A stretch of DNA of 41,333 nucleotides, taken from contig JAODBJ010000329.1 of the NCBI GenBank assembly GCA_025463905.1, forward strand, positions 1 to 41,333, written 5' to 3'. The position numbers were made by a program, and so were the translations under genes. This DNA is from Actinomycetes bacterium (GTDB taxonomy: Bacteria; Actinomycetota; Acidimicrobiia; IMCC26256; PALSA-610). Of this stretch, positions 14,795 through 23,024 are shown piece by piece; position 1 is the stretch's first letter, and every line of letters begins with the position of its first letter. A model generated the notes under the pieces. It did no database searches. It worked only from the letters and a program-made list of their open reading frames with translations, and was not told where the DNA came from.

Positions 14795-16029
14795 CCGACA
14801 CGGACGAAGAAATCGCGGCTGAGGCGACGTACCGCGCGGAAGCGCGCGCGTTCCTCGAACGTCATGCCAAGCTGCGCCAAGGCTTCGGCGACCAGACGAT
14901 TGCGCTCGCGTCTACCGACACGAGCAAGGAAGCCGAAGACGAGCACATCCGTCGTTGCCGAGAATGGCAGCGGACGCTGTTCGAGAACGGTTGGGCCGGT
15001 ATCACGTGGCCCACCGAATACGGCGGCCAGGGTGGCACCGGACGCGAGGCACGTATCTACGCGCAAGAAGAAGTGCGGTTCGACGTGTCGGCGGCCGCGT
15101 TCGCGATCGGCACGCAAATGGTCGGTCCCACGATCATGGCGCACGGCACCGACGAGCAGAAGGCGTTCTTCCTACCGAAAATGCTTTCCGGTGACCACCT
15201 CTGGTGCCAGCTGTTCAGCGAACCCGGCGCCGGCTCCGACCTCGCCGGCATGACCACCACCGCGGTGCGCGACGGGGACGAGTTCGTGGTGAACGGCCAG
15301 AAAGTGTGGACATCGGGCGCGCACTTCAGCGACTACGCGATGCTGCTCGCCCGCACCAACTGGGACGTGCCCAAGCACCGCGGCATCACGTACTTCCTCG
15401 TCGACATGCGCAGTGCCGGCATCGACGTTCGCCCGTTGCGCCAGATCACGGGCTTCGCGCACTTCAACGAAGTGTTTCTCACCGACGTGCGCATTCCTGC
15501 CGACGCCGTGCTCGGCGGTCTGAACAACGGTTGGATGGTCGCGCAGACCACGCTCGCCAACGAGCGCAACATGATCGGTAGCGGCGGCACCGGCATCAAC
15601 TTCAACGCGATCTTGCGTCTCGCCCGCGAGTGCGGTGTGACCGACGACCCAGACTTCCGCCAGCAACTCGCCTCGTGTTACACGCGTTTCGAGATCCTCA
15701 AGTGGATCGGCCTGCGGGCGAGGGCGCGCGCGGCGGCGGGGCAGAAGCTCGGGCCAGAAGCGTCGGTGATGAAGCTGTTCGTTTCGCAGCGCATCGCGCG
15801 CGACGGCGACCTCGTGCTCGCGATGGAAGGCGCCCACGGCATGCTGCGCAACGAGGATGCCATGCAAGACGGCATGTGGCAGCAGGTATTCCTCAACCAG
15901 TGGAGCATCCGCATCGGCGGAGGCACCGAGCAAATTCAGCGCAACGTGCTCGGCGAACGGGTGCTCGGTCTCCCCGGCGACATCCGCGTCGACAAAGAAC
16001 TCCCCTTCCGCGAGATCCGCCGCAACTAA
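14791..16029 (+). CDS. Acyl-CoA dehydrogenase (copy 1)
   Basis: A 412-residue FAD-dependent acyl-CoA dehydrogenase. Landmarks are GWAGITWPTEYGGQGG, the flavin-contact stretch FSEPGAGSDLAGMTTTAVRDG, VNGQKVWTSGAHF, and the closing IGGGTEQIQRNVLGERVLGLP. The Glu that precedes GT in medium-chain enzymes is Gly here; the Glu in LANERNMIGSGG is a candidate base, as in long-chain and FadE-type enzymes acting on branched or polycyclic acyl-CoAs. It is coupled to the SDR gene. The TAA stop touches the first base of hairpin repeat copy 1. Confidence 0.94.
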   Translation: MTDTDEEIAAEATYRAEARAFLERHAKLRQGFGDQTIALASTDTSKEAEDEHIRRCREWQRTLFENGWAGITWPTEYGGQGGTGREARIYAQEEVRFDVSAAAFAIGTQMVGPTIMAHGTDEQKAFFLPKMLSGDHLWCQLFSEPGAGSDLAGMTTTAVRDGDEFVVNGQKVWTSGAHFSDYAMLLARTNWDVPKHRGITYFLVDMRSAGIDVRPLRQITGFAHFNEVFLTDVRIPADAVLGGLNNGWMVAQTTLANERNMIGSGGTGINFNAILRLARECGVTDDPDFRQQLASCYTRFEILKWIGLRARARAAAGQKLGPEASVMKLFVSQRIARDGDLVLAMEGAHGMLRNEDAMQDGMWQQVFLNQWSIRIGGGTEQIQRNVLGERVLGLPGDIRVDKELPFREIRRN

Positions 16030-16074
16030 GCGTGCGTCGCTAGACAACACTATTTGTTGCGTAGCGACGCACGC
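16030..16074. repeat. 45-nt palindromic repeat element, copy 1
   Basis: Arms GCGTGCGTCGCTA and TAGCGACGCACGC (13 bp, perfect) enclose a 2x2 internal loop (GA/CG), an inner 5-bp stem CAACA/TGTTG and a 5-nt loop CTATT. It begins directly after the TAA of the acyl-CoA dehydrogenase. It is identical over all 45 bases to copy 2 and in the same orientation. There is no T-tract after it. The architecture resembles REP-type or very small MITE elements. Confidence 0.95.
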
Positions 16075-16109
16075 CCCTCGTTGTCTCACCGTGGTGCTTT
16101 CATCCCGGC

Positions 16110-17051
16110 ATGAGGCGGAAGCTGGAACAAGTCTTGGGCGGTTTCGCGCAATCGCACCTGGGCGTCGTGCCGAGGTCGCACCTTCTTGACCTCACGGTTA
16201 CACCCCGCCAGATCCAGCACCTGTTAGCGCTGGAACGGCTGGATCGGCGCTTCAAAGCCGTCTACCAAGTGGTCGGAACTCCCGAGTGTTGGGAGCAACA
16301 ACAGCTCTCGGCGTGCTGGGCCGGCGGTGTTCGGAGCTACTCGTCCCACCGCGCTGCGGCCGAGCTGTGGGGCCTGCCCGGCGGCGAGAAAATCCTCGAG
16401 ATCACCAGCCCTCGGTGGCGCCGTGCGCGTCACACCGGTGTCATCGTGCACGAGAGCAGGGTGCCCGAGTCGATCGACGTGACTGTTGTGAATGGCGCCA
16501 TCCCTGTCACCCGACCGGCCCGCACGATCCTCGACCTCTGCACGTTGGCGGCGCGCGGACTCATCCCAATGGCGACGGTCGAGCTCGCGCTCCAAGAGGC
16601 AGTGCGGCGAGACCTCGTCGACATCGCACTCATCGGCGTTCGTTGGGAACAGCTCGGGCGTGAAAATCGGATGGGCGGCACCGCGGCCAAGCGTCTCATC
16701 GACCGGTGGCTTCCGGACGCTGCGGACGTCGACAGTCGTCCCGAGAACAAGCTGCTGCGATTGTTGTCAGACGCCGGTTTGCCGAACCCGACGCCGCAGC
16801 ACCGGGTGTGGCTGAAGGAAGGCGATTATGTCGAGATCGACTTCGCCTGGCCGGATCAACGCGTTGCGCTGGAATTCGATTCTTACCGATGGCACGGCGG
16901 CCGTATGAAGCACGACGCAGACAATCGGCGCGGGTTACGGCTACGCGAGCGGGCCTGGGACGTGGTCCCCGTCACCGATCAAGAACTCGACGCCGGCTGT
17001 CCGCACGCGCTCCCCGTCCTCGTGCGACTCCTCGAGAGCGTGCGTCGCTAG
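16110..17051 (+). CDS. AbiEi-like / DUF559 protein with Vsr-like nuclease domain
   Basis: A 313-residue protein. Residues 1-55 look like the winged-helix AbiEi antitoxin N-domain (HLLDLTVTPRQIQHLL), residues 60-205 like the AbiEi middle region (SSHRAAAELWGLPG; RPARTILDLC), and residues 208-313 form a DUF559 / very-short-patch-repair-like endonuclease fold. Candidate PD-(D/E)xK residues are E212 (SRPENKLLRLLSDAGLP), D244 (VEIDFAWP), E255 (ALEFD) and the family's WH at 261-262. No partner toxin gene is adjacent, so it is an orphan. It sits alone between two direct copies of the 45-nt repeat, and its TAG stop is formed by repeat copy 2. Confidence 0.85.
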   Translation: MRRKLEQVLGGFAQSHLGVVPRSHLLDLTVTPRQIQHLLALERLDRRFKAVYQVVGTPECWEQQQLSACWAGGVRSYSSHRAAAELWGLPGGEKILEITSPRWRRARHTGVIVHESRVPESIDVTVVNGAIPVTRPARTILDLCTLAARGLIPMATVELALQEAVRRDLVDIALIGVRWEQLGRENRMGGTAAKRLIDRWLPDAADVDSRPENKLLRLLSDAGLPNPTPQHRVWLKEGDYVEIDFAWPDQRVALEFDSYRWHGGRMKHDADNRRGLRLRERAWDVVPVTDQELDAGCPHALPVLVRLLESVRR

Positions 17052-17082
17052 ACAACACTATTTGTTGCGTAGCGACGCACGC
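17038..17082. repeat. 45-nt palindromic repeat element, copy 2
   Basis: Identical to copy 1 in sequence and orientation. The last residues of the nuclease protein (SVRR) and its TAG stop at 17049-17051 are read from the left arm. It is followed directly by a 12-bp perfect palindrome, CCCCCCGGGGGG, at 17082-17093, ending at the stop of the convergent small membrane protein. It could also act as a bidirectional transcription stop. Confidence 0.95.
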
Positions 17083-17093
17083 CCCCCGGGGGG

Positions 17094-17462
17094 TCAGCGT
17101 TGTTTGACGGCTTCGACGACGCGGTCGGTTTGGTGCTGCTGCTCGTAGCTCAGGCGGGCGAGCCAGAACCGGAGGAACTGTGCCATCGAGTAGCGCAGGA
17201 ACAGCGCGGCGCCGGCGACCGTGACGGCGAGGCCGATCACCGAAGTGATCACCATGTCGTTCTGCAGCAGCGTGTTCGTCGTGCCGTGCGACACGGCGTA
17301 CGCGCCGATGGCCACCGCGATGCCCACCACCATCAGCACCACGCCGCCGCGTAGCAGCATCCGGTCGCGCGCGGTCGCGGGGTCGCGCAGGCGCATGTCG
17401 GCGATCTCCTGCTTGAACTCCTCGACGCGTTGCTGCGTTTGTTGCGAATCGACCGTCGTCAT
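17094..17462 (-). CDS. Small two-helix membrane protein at the end of the ABC operon
   Basis: A 122-residue protein. A charged N-terminal helix (QQRVEEFKQEIADMRLRD) is probably coiled-coil. It is followed by two membrane segments (GGVVLMVVGIAVAIGAYAV; VITSVIGLAVTVAGAALFL) and a Gln/His-rich cytoplasmic tail. I do not recognise the family. The start at 17462 lies 8 bp after the LivF stop on the same strand, so it is probably the last gene of the importer operon. It may help assemble or regulate the transporter (inference). Confidence 0.7.
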   Translation of the reverse strand: MTTVDSQQTQQRVEEFKQEIADMRLRDPATARDRMLLRGGVVLMVVGIAVAIGAYAVSHGTTNTLLQNDMVITSVIGLAVTVAGAALFLRYSMAQFLRFWLARLSYEQQHQTDRVVEAVKQR

Positions 17463-17469
17463 TTCCACC

Positions 17470-18186
17470 TCAGGCTCCAAGGTACGCGGCGGAGAGCTCA
17501 TCTTCGAGCTCACTCGGTGCGCCCACGTTCACGATCCGACCCCCGACCATGATGGCCGCATAGTCGGCCACCCCTAAAACTGTCCTTGCAAACTGTTCCA
17601 CGACCAGGATCGCCACGCCATCGCGGGCGACCTGCGCCACGATCTCGTAGAGCTCCTCGACGATGATCGGCGCCAGCCCCATCGACAGCTCGTCGAGCAG
17701 CAGCAGCGCCGGGTCGACGGCCAGTCCTCGGGCCATCGCCAGCATCTGCTGCTCGCCACCCGACAACGTGCCCGCCGTCTGCTTGCGCCGCTCCTTCAGC
17801 CGCGGGAAGCGCGCGTAGGCCGTCTCCTCCACGTGGTGCAGCGACGCGCCCGTGTAGGTGGCCATACGGAGGTTCTCTCGCACCGTCAGGTTCGGGAACA
17901 CGCCCTTGCCCTCCGGGATGAGGCACATTCCCGCGCGGGCGAGGTCGTCGGCTCGGGCGCCGCTCACCCGCCGTCCCGCGATCACCAAAGTGCCCGACGT
18001 CGGCGCGTGCAGCCCGGCAATCACCCGCAGCGTGGTGCTCTTGCCCGCGCCGTTCGGACCGAGCAGCGCCACGACGCTCGCGGCGGGCACCGACAGGTTG
18101 ACGCCGTGCAGCACTTCGATCTGTTCGTACGCCGCGCGGATATCGCGTAGTTCGAGCAGGATGTCTTGCACGGGAGCGTCGGTCAT
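17470..18186 (-). CDS. livF: Branched-chain amino acid type ABC transporter ATP-binding protein (LivF-like)
   Basis: A 238-residue ABC ATPase of the LivF kind. Walker A is GPNGAGKST, the signature LSGGEQQ, Walker B LLLLDELSMGLAP and the switch His in VVEQF context is replaced as is usual for LivF (ILVVEQ). The start overlaps the LivG stop as ATGA. Together with LivG it forms the cytoplasmic ATPase dimer of the HAAT-family importer. The true substrate may be amino acids, amides, urea or other small carboxylates, since this family is broad. Confidence 0.95.
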   Translation of the reverse strand: MTDAPVQDILLELRDIRAAYEQIEVLHGVNLSVPAASVVALLGPNGAGKSTTLRVIAGLHAPTSGTLVIAGRRVSGARADDLARAGMCLIPEGKGVFPNLTVRENLRMATYTGASLHHVEETAYARFPRLKERRKQTAGTLSGGEQQMLAMARGLAVDPALLLLDELSMGLAPIIVEELYEIVAQVARDGVAILVVEQFARTVLGVADYAAIMVGGRIVNVGAPSELEDELSAAYLGA

Positions 18187-18917
18187 GCGCCGACCTTCTT
18201 GGTTCCGAGGTACGCCGCGAGCACCGCGTCGTTCGTGCGAATCTCTTCCGGTGTCCCGGTGGCGATGATGCGGCCGAAGTCGAGTACACAGATCGTGTCG
18301 CACACCGACATGACGAGTTGCATGTCGTGCTCGACGACCAACACGGTCATGCCCTCGTGGCTCAATTCGCGGAGCAAATCCGCGAAGCGTTGGGTTTCGC
18401 TCTCCGTTTGCCCCGAAGCCGGTTCGTCGAGGAGCAGCACGCTGGGCCGCGACGCGAGTGAGCGGCCAAGCTCGACGAGTCGGGCTTGGCCGGTGGGAAG
18501 TGAATCGACTCGTTCGTCGGCGCAGTCCTGCAGCCCGATGCGTTCGATGATGGCGTCGATGCTGCTCGCTTTGTGGGCGCCGTCGTGCGCCCAGCTGCGG
18601 CGCGTTTCGGCCGCGACGGCGATGTTTTCGCGCACGGTGAGCACGCTGAAGAGTTCGAGCCGCTGGAACGTGCGCGCGATGCCGCGCCGCGCGCGTTTGT
18701 AGGGGGGCAATTTGGTGATGTCGCGATCATCGAGCTTGACGCGGCCGGCGTTTGGCGTGAGCAGACCGGTGATCACGTTGAACAGGGTTGTCTTGCCGGC
18801 GCCGTTCGGCCCGATGAGGCCCGTGATGCGGCCCGCGTCGGCGCGCACCGACACGTCGTCGACGGCGACGTGTCCGCCGAAGCGGACGATGACATCCTCA
18901 ACTTCGAGCTGCGCCAT
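18183..18917 (-). CDS. livG: Branched-chain amino acid type ABC transporter ATP-binding protein (LivG-like)
   Basis: A 244-residue ABC ATPase of the LivG kind. It shows Walker A GPNGAGKTT, the LivG stretch FNVITGLLTPNAGRV, ARTFQRLELFSVLTVREN, signature-region LPTGQARLVELGRSLA, Walker B LLLDEPASG and switch His in VVEHDMQLVM. The C-terminal GTPEEIRTNDAVLAAYLG is typical. The signature Ser-Gly-Gly is altered to TGQ, common in LivG. The start at 18917 lies 20 bp inside the end of the fused permease gene. Partner of LivF. Confidence 0.95.
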   Translation of the reverse strand: MAQLEVEDVIVRFGGHVAVDDVSVRADAGRITGLIGPNGAGKTTLFNVITGLLTPNAGRVKLDDRDITKLPPYKRARRGIARTFQRLELFSVLTVRENIAVAAETRRSWAHDGAHKASSIDAIIERIGLQDCADERVDSLPTGQARLVELGRSLASRPSVLLLDEPASGQTESETQRFADLLRELSHEGMTVLVVEHDMQLVMSVCDTICVLDFGRIIATGTPEEIRTNDAVLAAYLGTKKVGA

Positions 18918-21102
18918 ACATCTCCACTTCGCTGATGCCGAGCGCTGCATCCATCTGTCGTACGTCTTCGTCGGTGAACGGGCGTGTGATGCCGACCCAT
19001 TCGAGTGGAATCTCGGCGCCGGCGCCGGCCCCGGGTTCCTCGGCCACTTCGGCCGGCGCTTTGTGAGCGAACATCTCGCCGATCGGGACCGACGCGACGA
19101 GCACCACCAGCGCGGCGAAGAACGTCGGCCAATTGGCGATCGTGTTCGTCGAGCGCAGCACGACGATCGCGGTGAGCGAGGCAGCGAGGAACCCCAACGC
19201 CACTTTCGATTGCCGCATCGGTGCAAAGCCTTCGCGTATCTGCGATACCGCGCCGCTCGGGTTACGACCGAGGCTGATGCCGATGAGGCCCGGCGTTATG
19301 AGCAGCAGGTGCGACAAGCTCGGCACGACGTCGGGGAGGATCGTGGTGAGGAGCGCGAGGGAGATCCCCGCGAAGAACGCGCCACCGATCGCGCCGATAC
19401 CGCCAACGACCGCGAGCATGAAGATCGGCAGGCCGTTGATGAACGAGAACATCTGTGCGTTCACCGACTGCTGCACTCCGCCGTAGAGCGCGCCGCCCAC
19501 TCCGGCGATGGCGGCCGACAACGCGAACACCGCGACTTTGGTGCCGACGAGGTTCATGCCGAGCGTTGCGCACGCCGCCTCGCTGTCTTTCATGGCGAGG
19601 AGGCGGCGGCCGAACCGGCTGCGGCGCAGCGCGACCACGAACAGGGCGATGAGGGAGAAGGCGACCGCGCCGAGTACGACCTGTGCGCGCGGGCTCGACG
19701 TGTCGAGACCGAAGACCTTCAGACGAGTGACGGCAACTGATCCCTGCTCGAACAACTTCACGTTGAACCAACCGAACACCCGGAAGTTCGGGAGGTTGAA
19801 AATCCAACGATCGAGCATCACTGCGAACGCGGCGGTGGCGAGCGCGAGATAGATGCCCGAGAGACGCAGTGCCGGGATGGCGACCAGGGCGCCGATGCCC
19901 GCGCAGATCAGGGCGGCCCACAGCAGGCCGAGCGGGTCTCCACCACCGCCGAGGTGCGCCATGGTGACGGCGCCGATGCCCGCGAAGCTCAGGCTCGCCA
20001 ACGACACCTGTCCGGCGAAGCCAGTGAGCGGTACGAGCGACAACGCGATGATCCCGAGCGCGAACACGTTCGCGAGGTCGATCTGGTGCGATTGCGTGGT
20101 CCACGCGGAGATGAACGCGGCCCCGGCAATCACGATCCCGACGAACACGAGGGACCCTCGCAGCGACGGGGTGGGGAAGAACTCACGTACCCGTGAGTGC
20201 CCGCGCAGGCGGGGGTTGGGGAGCAGCCACAACACGACGAACAGGATGATCACCGCGATCGCCGACGCGAACGTGTCGAGGTACGTCGAGGTGAACACGT
20301 GGAAGTGCTGTGAAAGGTCGTTGCGGTAGATCTGCCAGAACGCTTCGGCGAGGCCGATGATCAGCGCACCCAGGAACGTCATGGGCAGGCTGCGCAGCCG
20401 CCCGATCATCGCCGCCGCGTACGCGTTCACGATGAGTAGTGAGAGTGTGCCCGCGTCGAGCGCGAGCGTGCCGAGGAACAAGATGCCCGACAGCGCGGCC
20501 AGGGAGCACCCGATCGCCCACGCGAGCATCGCGGATCGGTCGGAGCGGGCGCCGTTCAGCGCGGCGAGCGGCCGGTCGTCGACCGTGGCGCGCATCGCCA
20601 CACCCGCGCGGAGGTTGTACAGCACGAACCGCAACCCGATCGCGACCGCGATTGCGATCAGCACCGTCGCGGCTTCGTGCCACGTGACGCGCGTTCCGAA
20701 GAAGTCGAACCCCTTACCTTCGAAGAAACTCGCGGTGAAACGGTTCTGGGTGGGGTCCCATATCCAGTTGGCCGCGCCGACGAGCGCCGCGAGCAACGAG
20801 ATCGACACCACGAGCCGTACCGCTTCGCTCGTTCCCTCGAGATTGCGCATGATCGCAACCTCGAGGAACACACCGAACAGCGGCGCCATGACCAACAGCA
20901 CAATCGCGAGCGCGATCGGTGCCGGCCAGCCCCAGTCGAACCGAAGCTGCCAGTACAAGAACGCGCCGAACATCCCCACCGCGCCGTGGGCGAAGTTGAA
21001 GACACCGGTGGTCGTATAGGTCAGCACGAGGCCACTCGCACCGACGGCGTAGATCGCGGCGGTGGTGAGCCCTGTGATGAGGAAGGTCAGGAACGTTGAC
21101 AC
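18898..21102 (-). CDS. Fused LivH-LivM permease of branched-chain amino acid type ABC transporter
   Basis: A 734-residue integral membrane protein in which both permeases are one chain. Residues 1 to about 300 are LivH-like (VLTYTTTGVFNFAHGAVGMFGAF), and about 325-640 are LivM-like (PLTGFAGQVSLASLSFAG; VGGIGAIGGAFFAG). After that comes an extra tail of about 90 residues with two more hydrophobic segments and an acidic cytoplasmic end. LivH and LivM are usually separate proteins of about 300 residues each, though such fusions occur in actinobacteria. The reading frame is uninterrupted, so this is a true fusion. It follows the binding-protein gene by 18 bp. Confidence 0.93.
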   Translation of the reverse strand: MSTFLTFLITGLTTAAIYAVGASGLVLTYTTTGVFNFAHGAVGMFGAFLYWQLRFDWGWPAPIALAIVLLVMAPLFGVFLEVAIMRNLEGTSEAVRLVVSISLLAALVGAANWIWDPTQNRFTASFFEGKGFDFFGTRVTWHEAATVLIAIAVAIGLRFVLYNLRAGVAMRATVDDRPLAALNGARSDRSAMLAWAIGCSLAALSGILFLGTLALDAGTLSLLIVNAYAAAMIGRLRSLPMTFLGALIIGLAEAFWQIYRNDLSQHFHVFTSTYLDTFASAIAVIILFVVLWLLPNPRLRGHSRVREFFPTPSLRGSLVFVGIVIAGAAFISAWTTQSHQIDLANVFALGIIALSLVPLTGFAGQVSLASLSFAGIGAVTMAHLGGGGDPLGLLWAALICAGIGALVAIPALRLSGIYLALATAAFAVMLDRWIFNLPNFRVFGWFNVKLFEQGSVAVTRLKVFGLDTSSPRAQVVLGAVAFSLIALFVVALRRSRFGRRLLAMKDSEAACATLGMNLVGTKVAVFALSAAIAGVGGALYGGVQQSVNAQMFSFINGLPIFMLAVVGGIGAIGGAFFAGISLALLTTILPDVVPSLSHLLLITPGLIGISLGRNPSGAVSQIREGFAPMRQSKVALGFLAASLTAIVVLRSTNTIANWPTFFAALVVLVASVPIGEMFAHKAPAEVAEEPGAGAGAEIPLEWVGITRPFTDEDVRQMDAALGISEVEMYGAARS

Positions 21103-21120
21103 CCTGGACCCTTCACCGCC

Positions 21121-22548
21121 TCATTTCGCGCAGTTGGACGGCTTCGGATCGGACGCGTACGCCGGGTTCGGACACTTCGTACCCGTGCCGTAGTTGCCCT
21201 TCAAGGTGAAGAGCACACTCGGGTCACACGAGTAGATGCCCTGGTTCGGGTTGATGGGTGCGAGCACGAACTTGGCGCCCTGCACCTGTTCCATGGCGAA
21301 GCAGTCTCCCGGCTTTTGCGTCGCGACGTCTTGCGGTGCATGCAAGCCGCCGCCGGTCCACGTCGTGATCTTGCCGATGTTCGCCCATACGCAGTCGCGG
21401 GTGAGGTTGGCGCCGCACTCGGTGGCGGCCTTTGCGAAGAGCAGCCAGCCCGAGAGACCCTGCACGCCGAGGTACGCGATCTTGCCCTTCGACCCGACGT
21501 ACTGGTGGACGATCTCCTGGTATTTCTGGGTGGCCGGGTCGCCCTTCGCGTCGTCGGCGGTCAGGAACGGGTGGAAGACGCTGCGGATGTAGGCGATGCC
21601 GCTGGCGCCGGCACCGGCGTTCGCGATCAGGCCGGGGTCGTAACCGTTCGCGTCCATGCGGGCGAAGTCGAGCTTGTAGCCGATGTCGTTGAACGTCTTC
21701 AACATCGTGCCGAAGAACGTGGGTTCACCGACCCAGATCAGTGCCTTCGCGCCCGACTGCTTCACCGCTTCCGCGTCCGGTCGCCACGACGGCTCACCGG
21801 CCGCGTTGTAAACGATCTTCTTCACGACCGTCCAGCCGAGCGACTTGATCGCTTCCTCGTAGCGGTTGGCCACGAGGACGGTGGTGGGGATGGAGCCGGT
21901 CATGATGGCGACCTTCTTCACCGCGTCCGGGTACTTCGTGGTGAGCCACTTGAAGTCGCCGATCGACAGCGTGCCCACCGGGTTCGGCACCGGCTGGTAC
22001 GTGAGGTCCGCGCCCGAGGCTTGTGGTGTGACGACGTAGCCGGCGACGGTTGGCAGGTTGCAGCCGAGGCGGGTGCTCTGGCCCTGGTCGTCGAAGACCG
22101 CGCCGCCGCCCACCATCATGAAGTCTTTCTCCGCGCAGGCCTGGATCGCGACCTGCTGGAACTGGGTGAGCTTCGCGTCGCGCAGCTTCAGGGTGATCTG
22201 ACGCCCGGCGATGCCGCCTTGGGCATTGCACCACTTGGAGAACGCGGTGGCGGTGTCGAACAGCTCCTGGTTGAGCCCGGGACGCCCGACGAAACCGGGG
22301 TCCGACACCGTCGAGATCTGCACCGATTTGGCGGTGACGCCGGCGTCGGTGGCGGTCAGCGTCGTGCCCGCGGGGGCCGGGCCGCAGACGTTCGTGAGGT
22401 CGCCGAACGTGCCGCCGCTCGGTGCCGTCGTCTGGGTCGACGACGACTGTGGCGTCGTGGACGACGCGGTTCCGCCACCGCTCCGCCCGCAGGCGCTCGC
22501 GACCACGACGATCGCGGCGAGCGTTGACAACCAACGAAGGTTTCGCAC
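21121..22548 (-). CDS. Extracellular substrate-binding lipoprotein of the ABC importer (LivK-like)
   Basis: A 475-residue type I periplasmic binding protein. It has a lipoprotein signal (hydrophobic STLAAIVVVASAC, lipobox Cys) followed by a Ser/Thr/Gly-rich linker, then a mature domain with the family's VGRPGLNQELFDTATAFSKWCNAQGGIAGR-like opening split over a long helix. The GTG start at 22548 has AGGGGGAG just upstream and gives an ideal short signal; the ATG at 22566 is possible. It is the first gene of the operon with LivHM, LivG, LivF and the small membrane protein. The mature protein is longer than classical LivK (about 345), so a larger or different ligand is possible. Confidence 0.92.
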   Translation of the reverse strand: MRNLRWLSTLAAIVVVASACGRSGGGTASSTTPQSSSTQTTAPSGGTFGDLTNVCGPAPAGTTLTATDAGVTAKSVQISTVSDPGFVGRPGLNQELFDTATAFSKWCNAQGGIAGRQITLKLRDAKLTQFQQVAIQACAEKDFMMVGGGAVFDDQGQSTRLGCNLPTVAGYVVTPQASGADLTYQPVPNPVGTLSIGDFKWLTTKYPDAVKKVAIMTGSIPTTVLVANRYEEAIKSLGWTVVKKIVYNAAGEPSWRPDAEAVKQSGAKALIWVGEPTFFGTMLKTFNDIGYKLDFARMDANGYDPGLIANAGAGASGIAYIRSVFHPFLTADDAKGDPATQKYQEIVHQYVGSKGKIAYLGVQGLSGWLLFAKAATECGANLTRDCVWANIGKITTWTGGGLHAPQDVATQKPGDCFAMEQVQGAKFVLAPINPNQGIYSCDPSVLFTLKGNYGTGTKCPNPAYASDPKPSNCAK

Positions 22549-22566
22549 GTGCTCCCCCTGGTTCAT

Positions 22567-22654
22567 CTCGGCTCGCGCTACGAGGGCTCGAGCCGGGATC
22601 TGATGCACCGTCAGATTTGACTGCGCAGCCTGCCAATTCTCTGTCGCCTGCGCA
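22567..22654. promoter_or_regulatory. Leader hairpin and paired TGCGCA boxes upstream of the binding-protein gene
   Basis: A stem CTCGGCTCG / CGAGCCGGG (22567-22575 and 22589-22597, one G-T pair) lies just upstream of the start region. Further upstream, TGCGCAG (22622-22628) and CTGCGCA (22648-22654) form an inverted pair with centres 26 bp apart, each holding the palindrome TGCGCA. They lie between the divergent importer and MazG genes, so an operator for the importer is plausible. No clear -35/-10 could be placed. Confidence 0.3.
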
Positions 22655-22743
22655 ACACGAAAACATCACGAGCTGGAAATGTTCGGGGCTGAGTGTCGCA
22701 TGACCGGGGGCGCGTGTCCCGTCAGGCCTGCCATCATCGATCG

Positions 22744-23022
22744 GTGGAGATCACCGAGTTCCAGCAGTTGATGGAGCACACGTACGGCGCTCGCGACCGG
22801 GCGCGGGGAGTGCCGGCGACGATCGCATGGCTGACCGAAGAGGTCGGCGAACTCGCGCGCGCAGTTCGCAAAGGGACGCATGAGGATCAAATGCACGAGC
22901 TCGGCGACGTGCTCGCCTGGCTCGCATCGCTGGCCGCTCAACTCGGGTTGTCGCTCGGCGACGCCGCGGCCCGATACGCGTCGGGGTGTCCACGATGCGG
23001 TTCCGTACCCTGTGCCTGTTGA
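22744..23022 (+). CDS. MazG-like nucleotide pyrophosphohydrolase
   Basis: A 92-residue all-helical protein of the MazG-like superfamily. The metal motif EExxE is in WLTEEVGELARAV and the second ExxD in HELGDVLAWLASL. The end CPRCGSVPCAC adds a Cys cluster (CxxC plus CxC) that may bind zinc, a tail I associate with actinobacterial members. These enzymes hydrolyse NTPs or dNTPs to the monophosphate, cleaning the nucleotide pool. The GTG start at 22744 opens with VEITEFQQLM, the usual beginning. The stop is 3 bp before the FAD oxidoreductase start. Confidence 0.88.
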   Translation: MEITEFQQLMEHTYGARDRARGVPATIAWLTEEVGELARAVRKGTHEDQMHELGDVLAWLASLAAQLGLSLGDAAARYASGCPRCGSVPCAC

Positions 23023-23024
23023 CG

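Noticed and set aside
20060-20080. CGCGAACACGTTCGCG palindrome as another KstR-like site
   Set aside because: It lies inside the LivHM coding region, and the outer T and A required by the consensus are absent.
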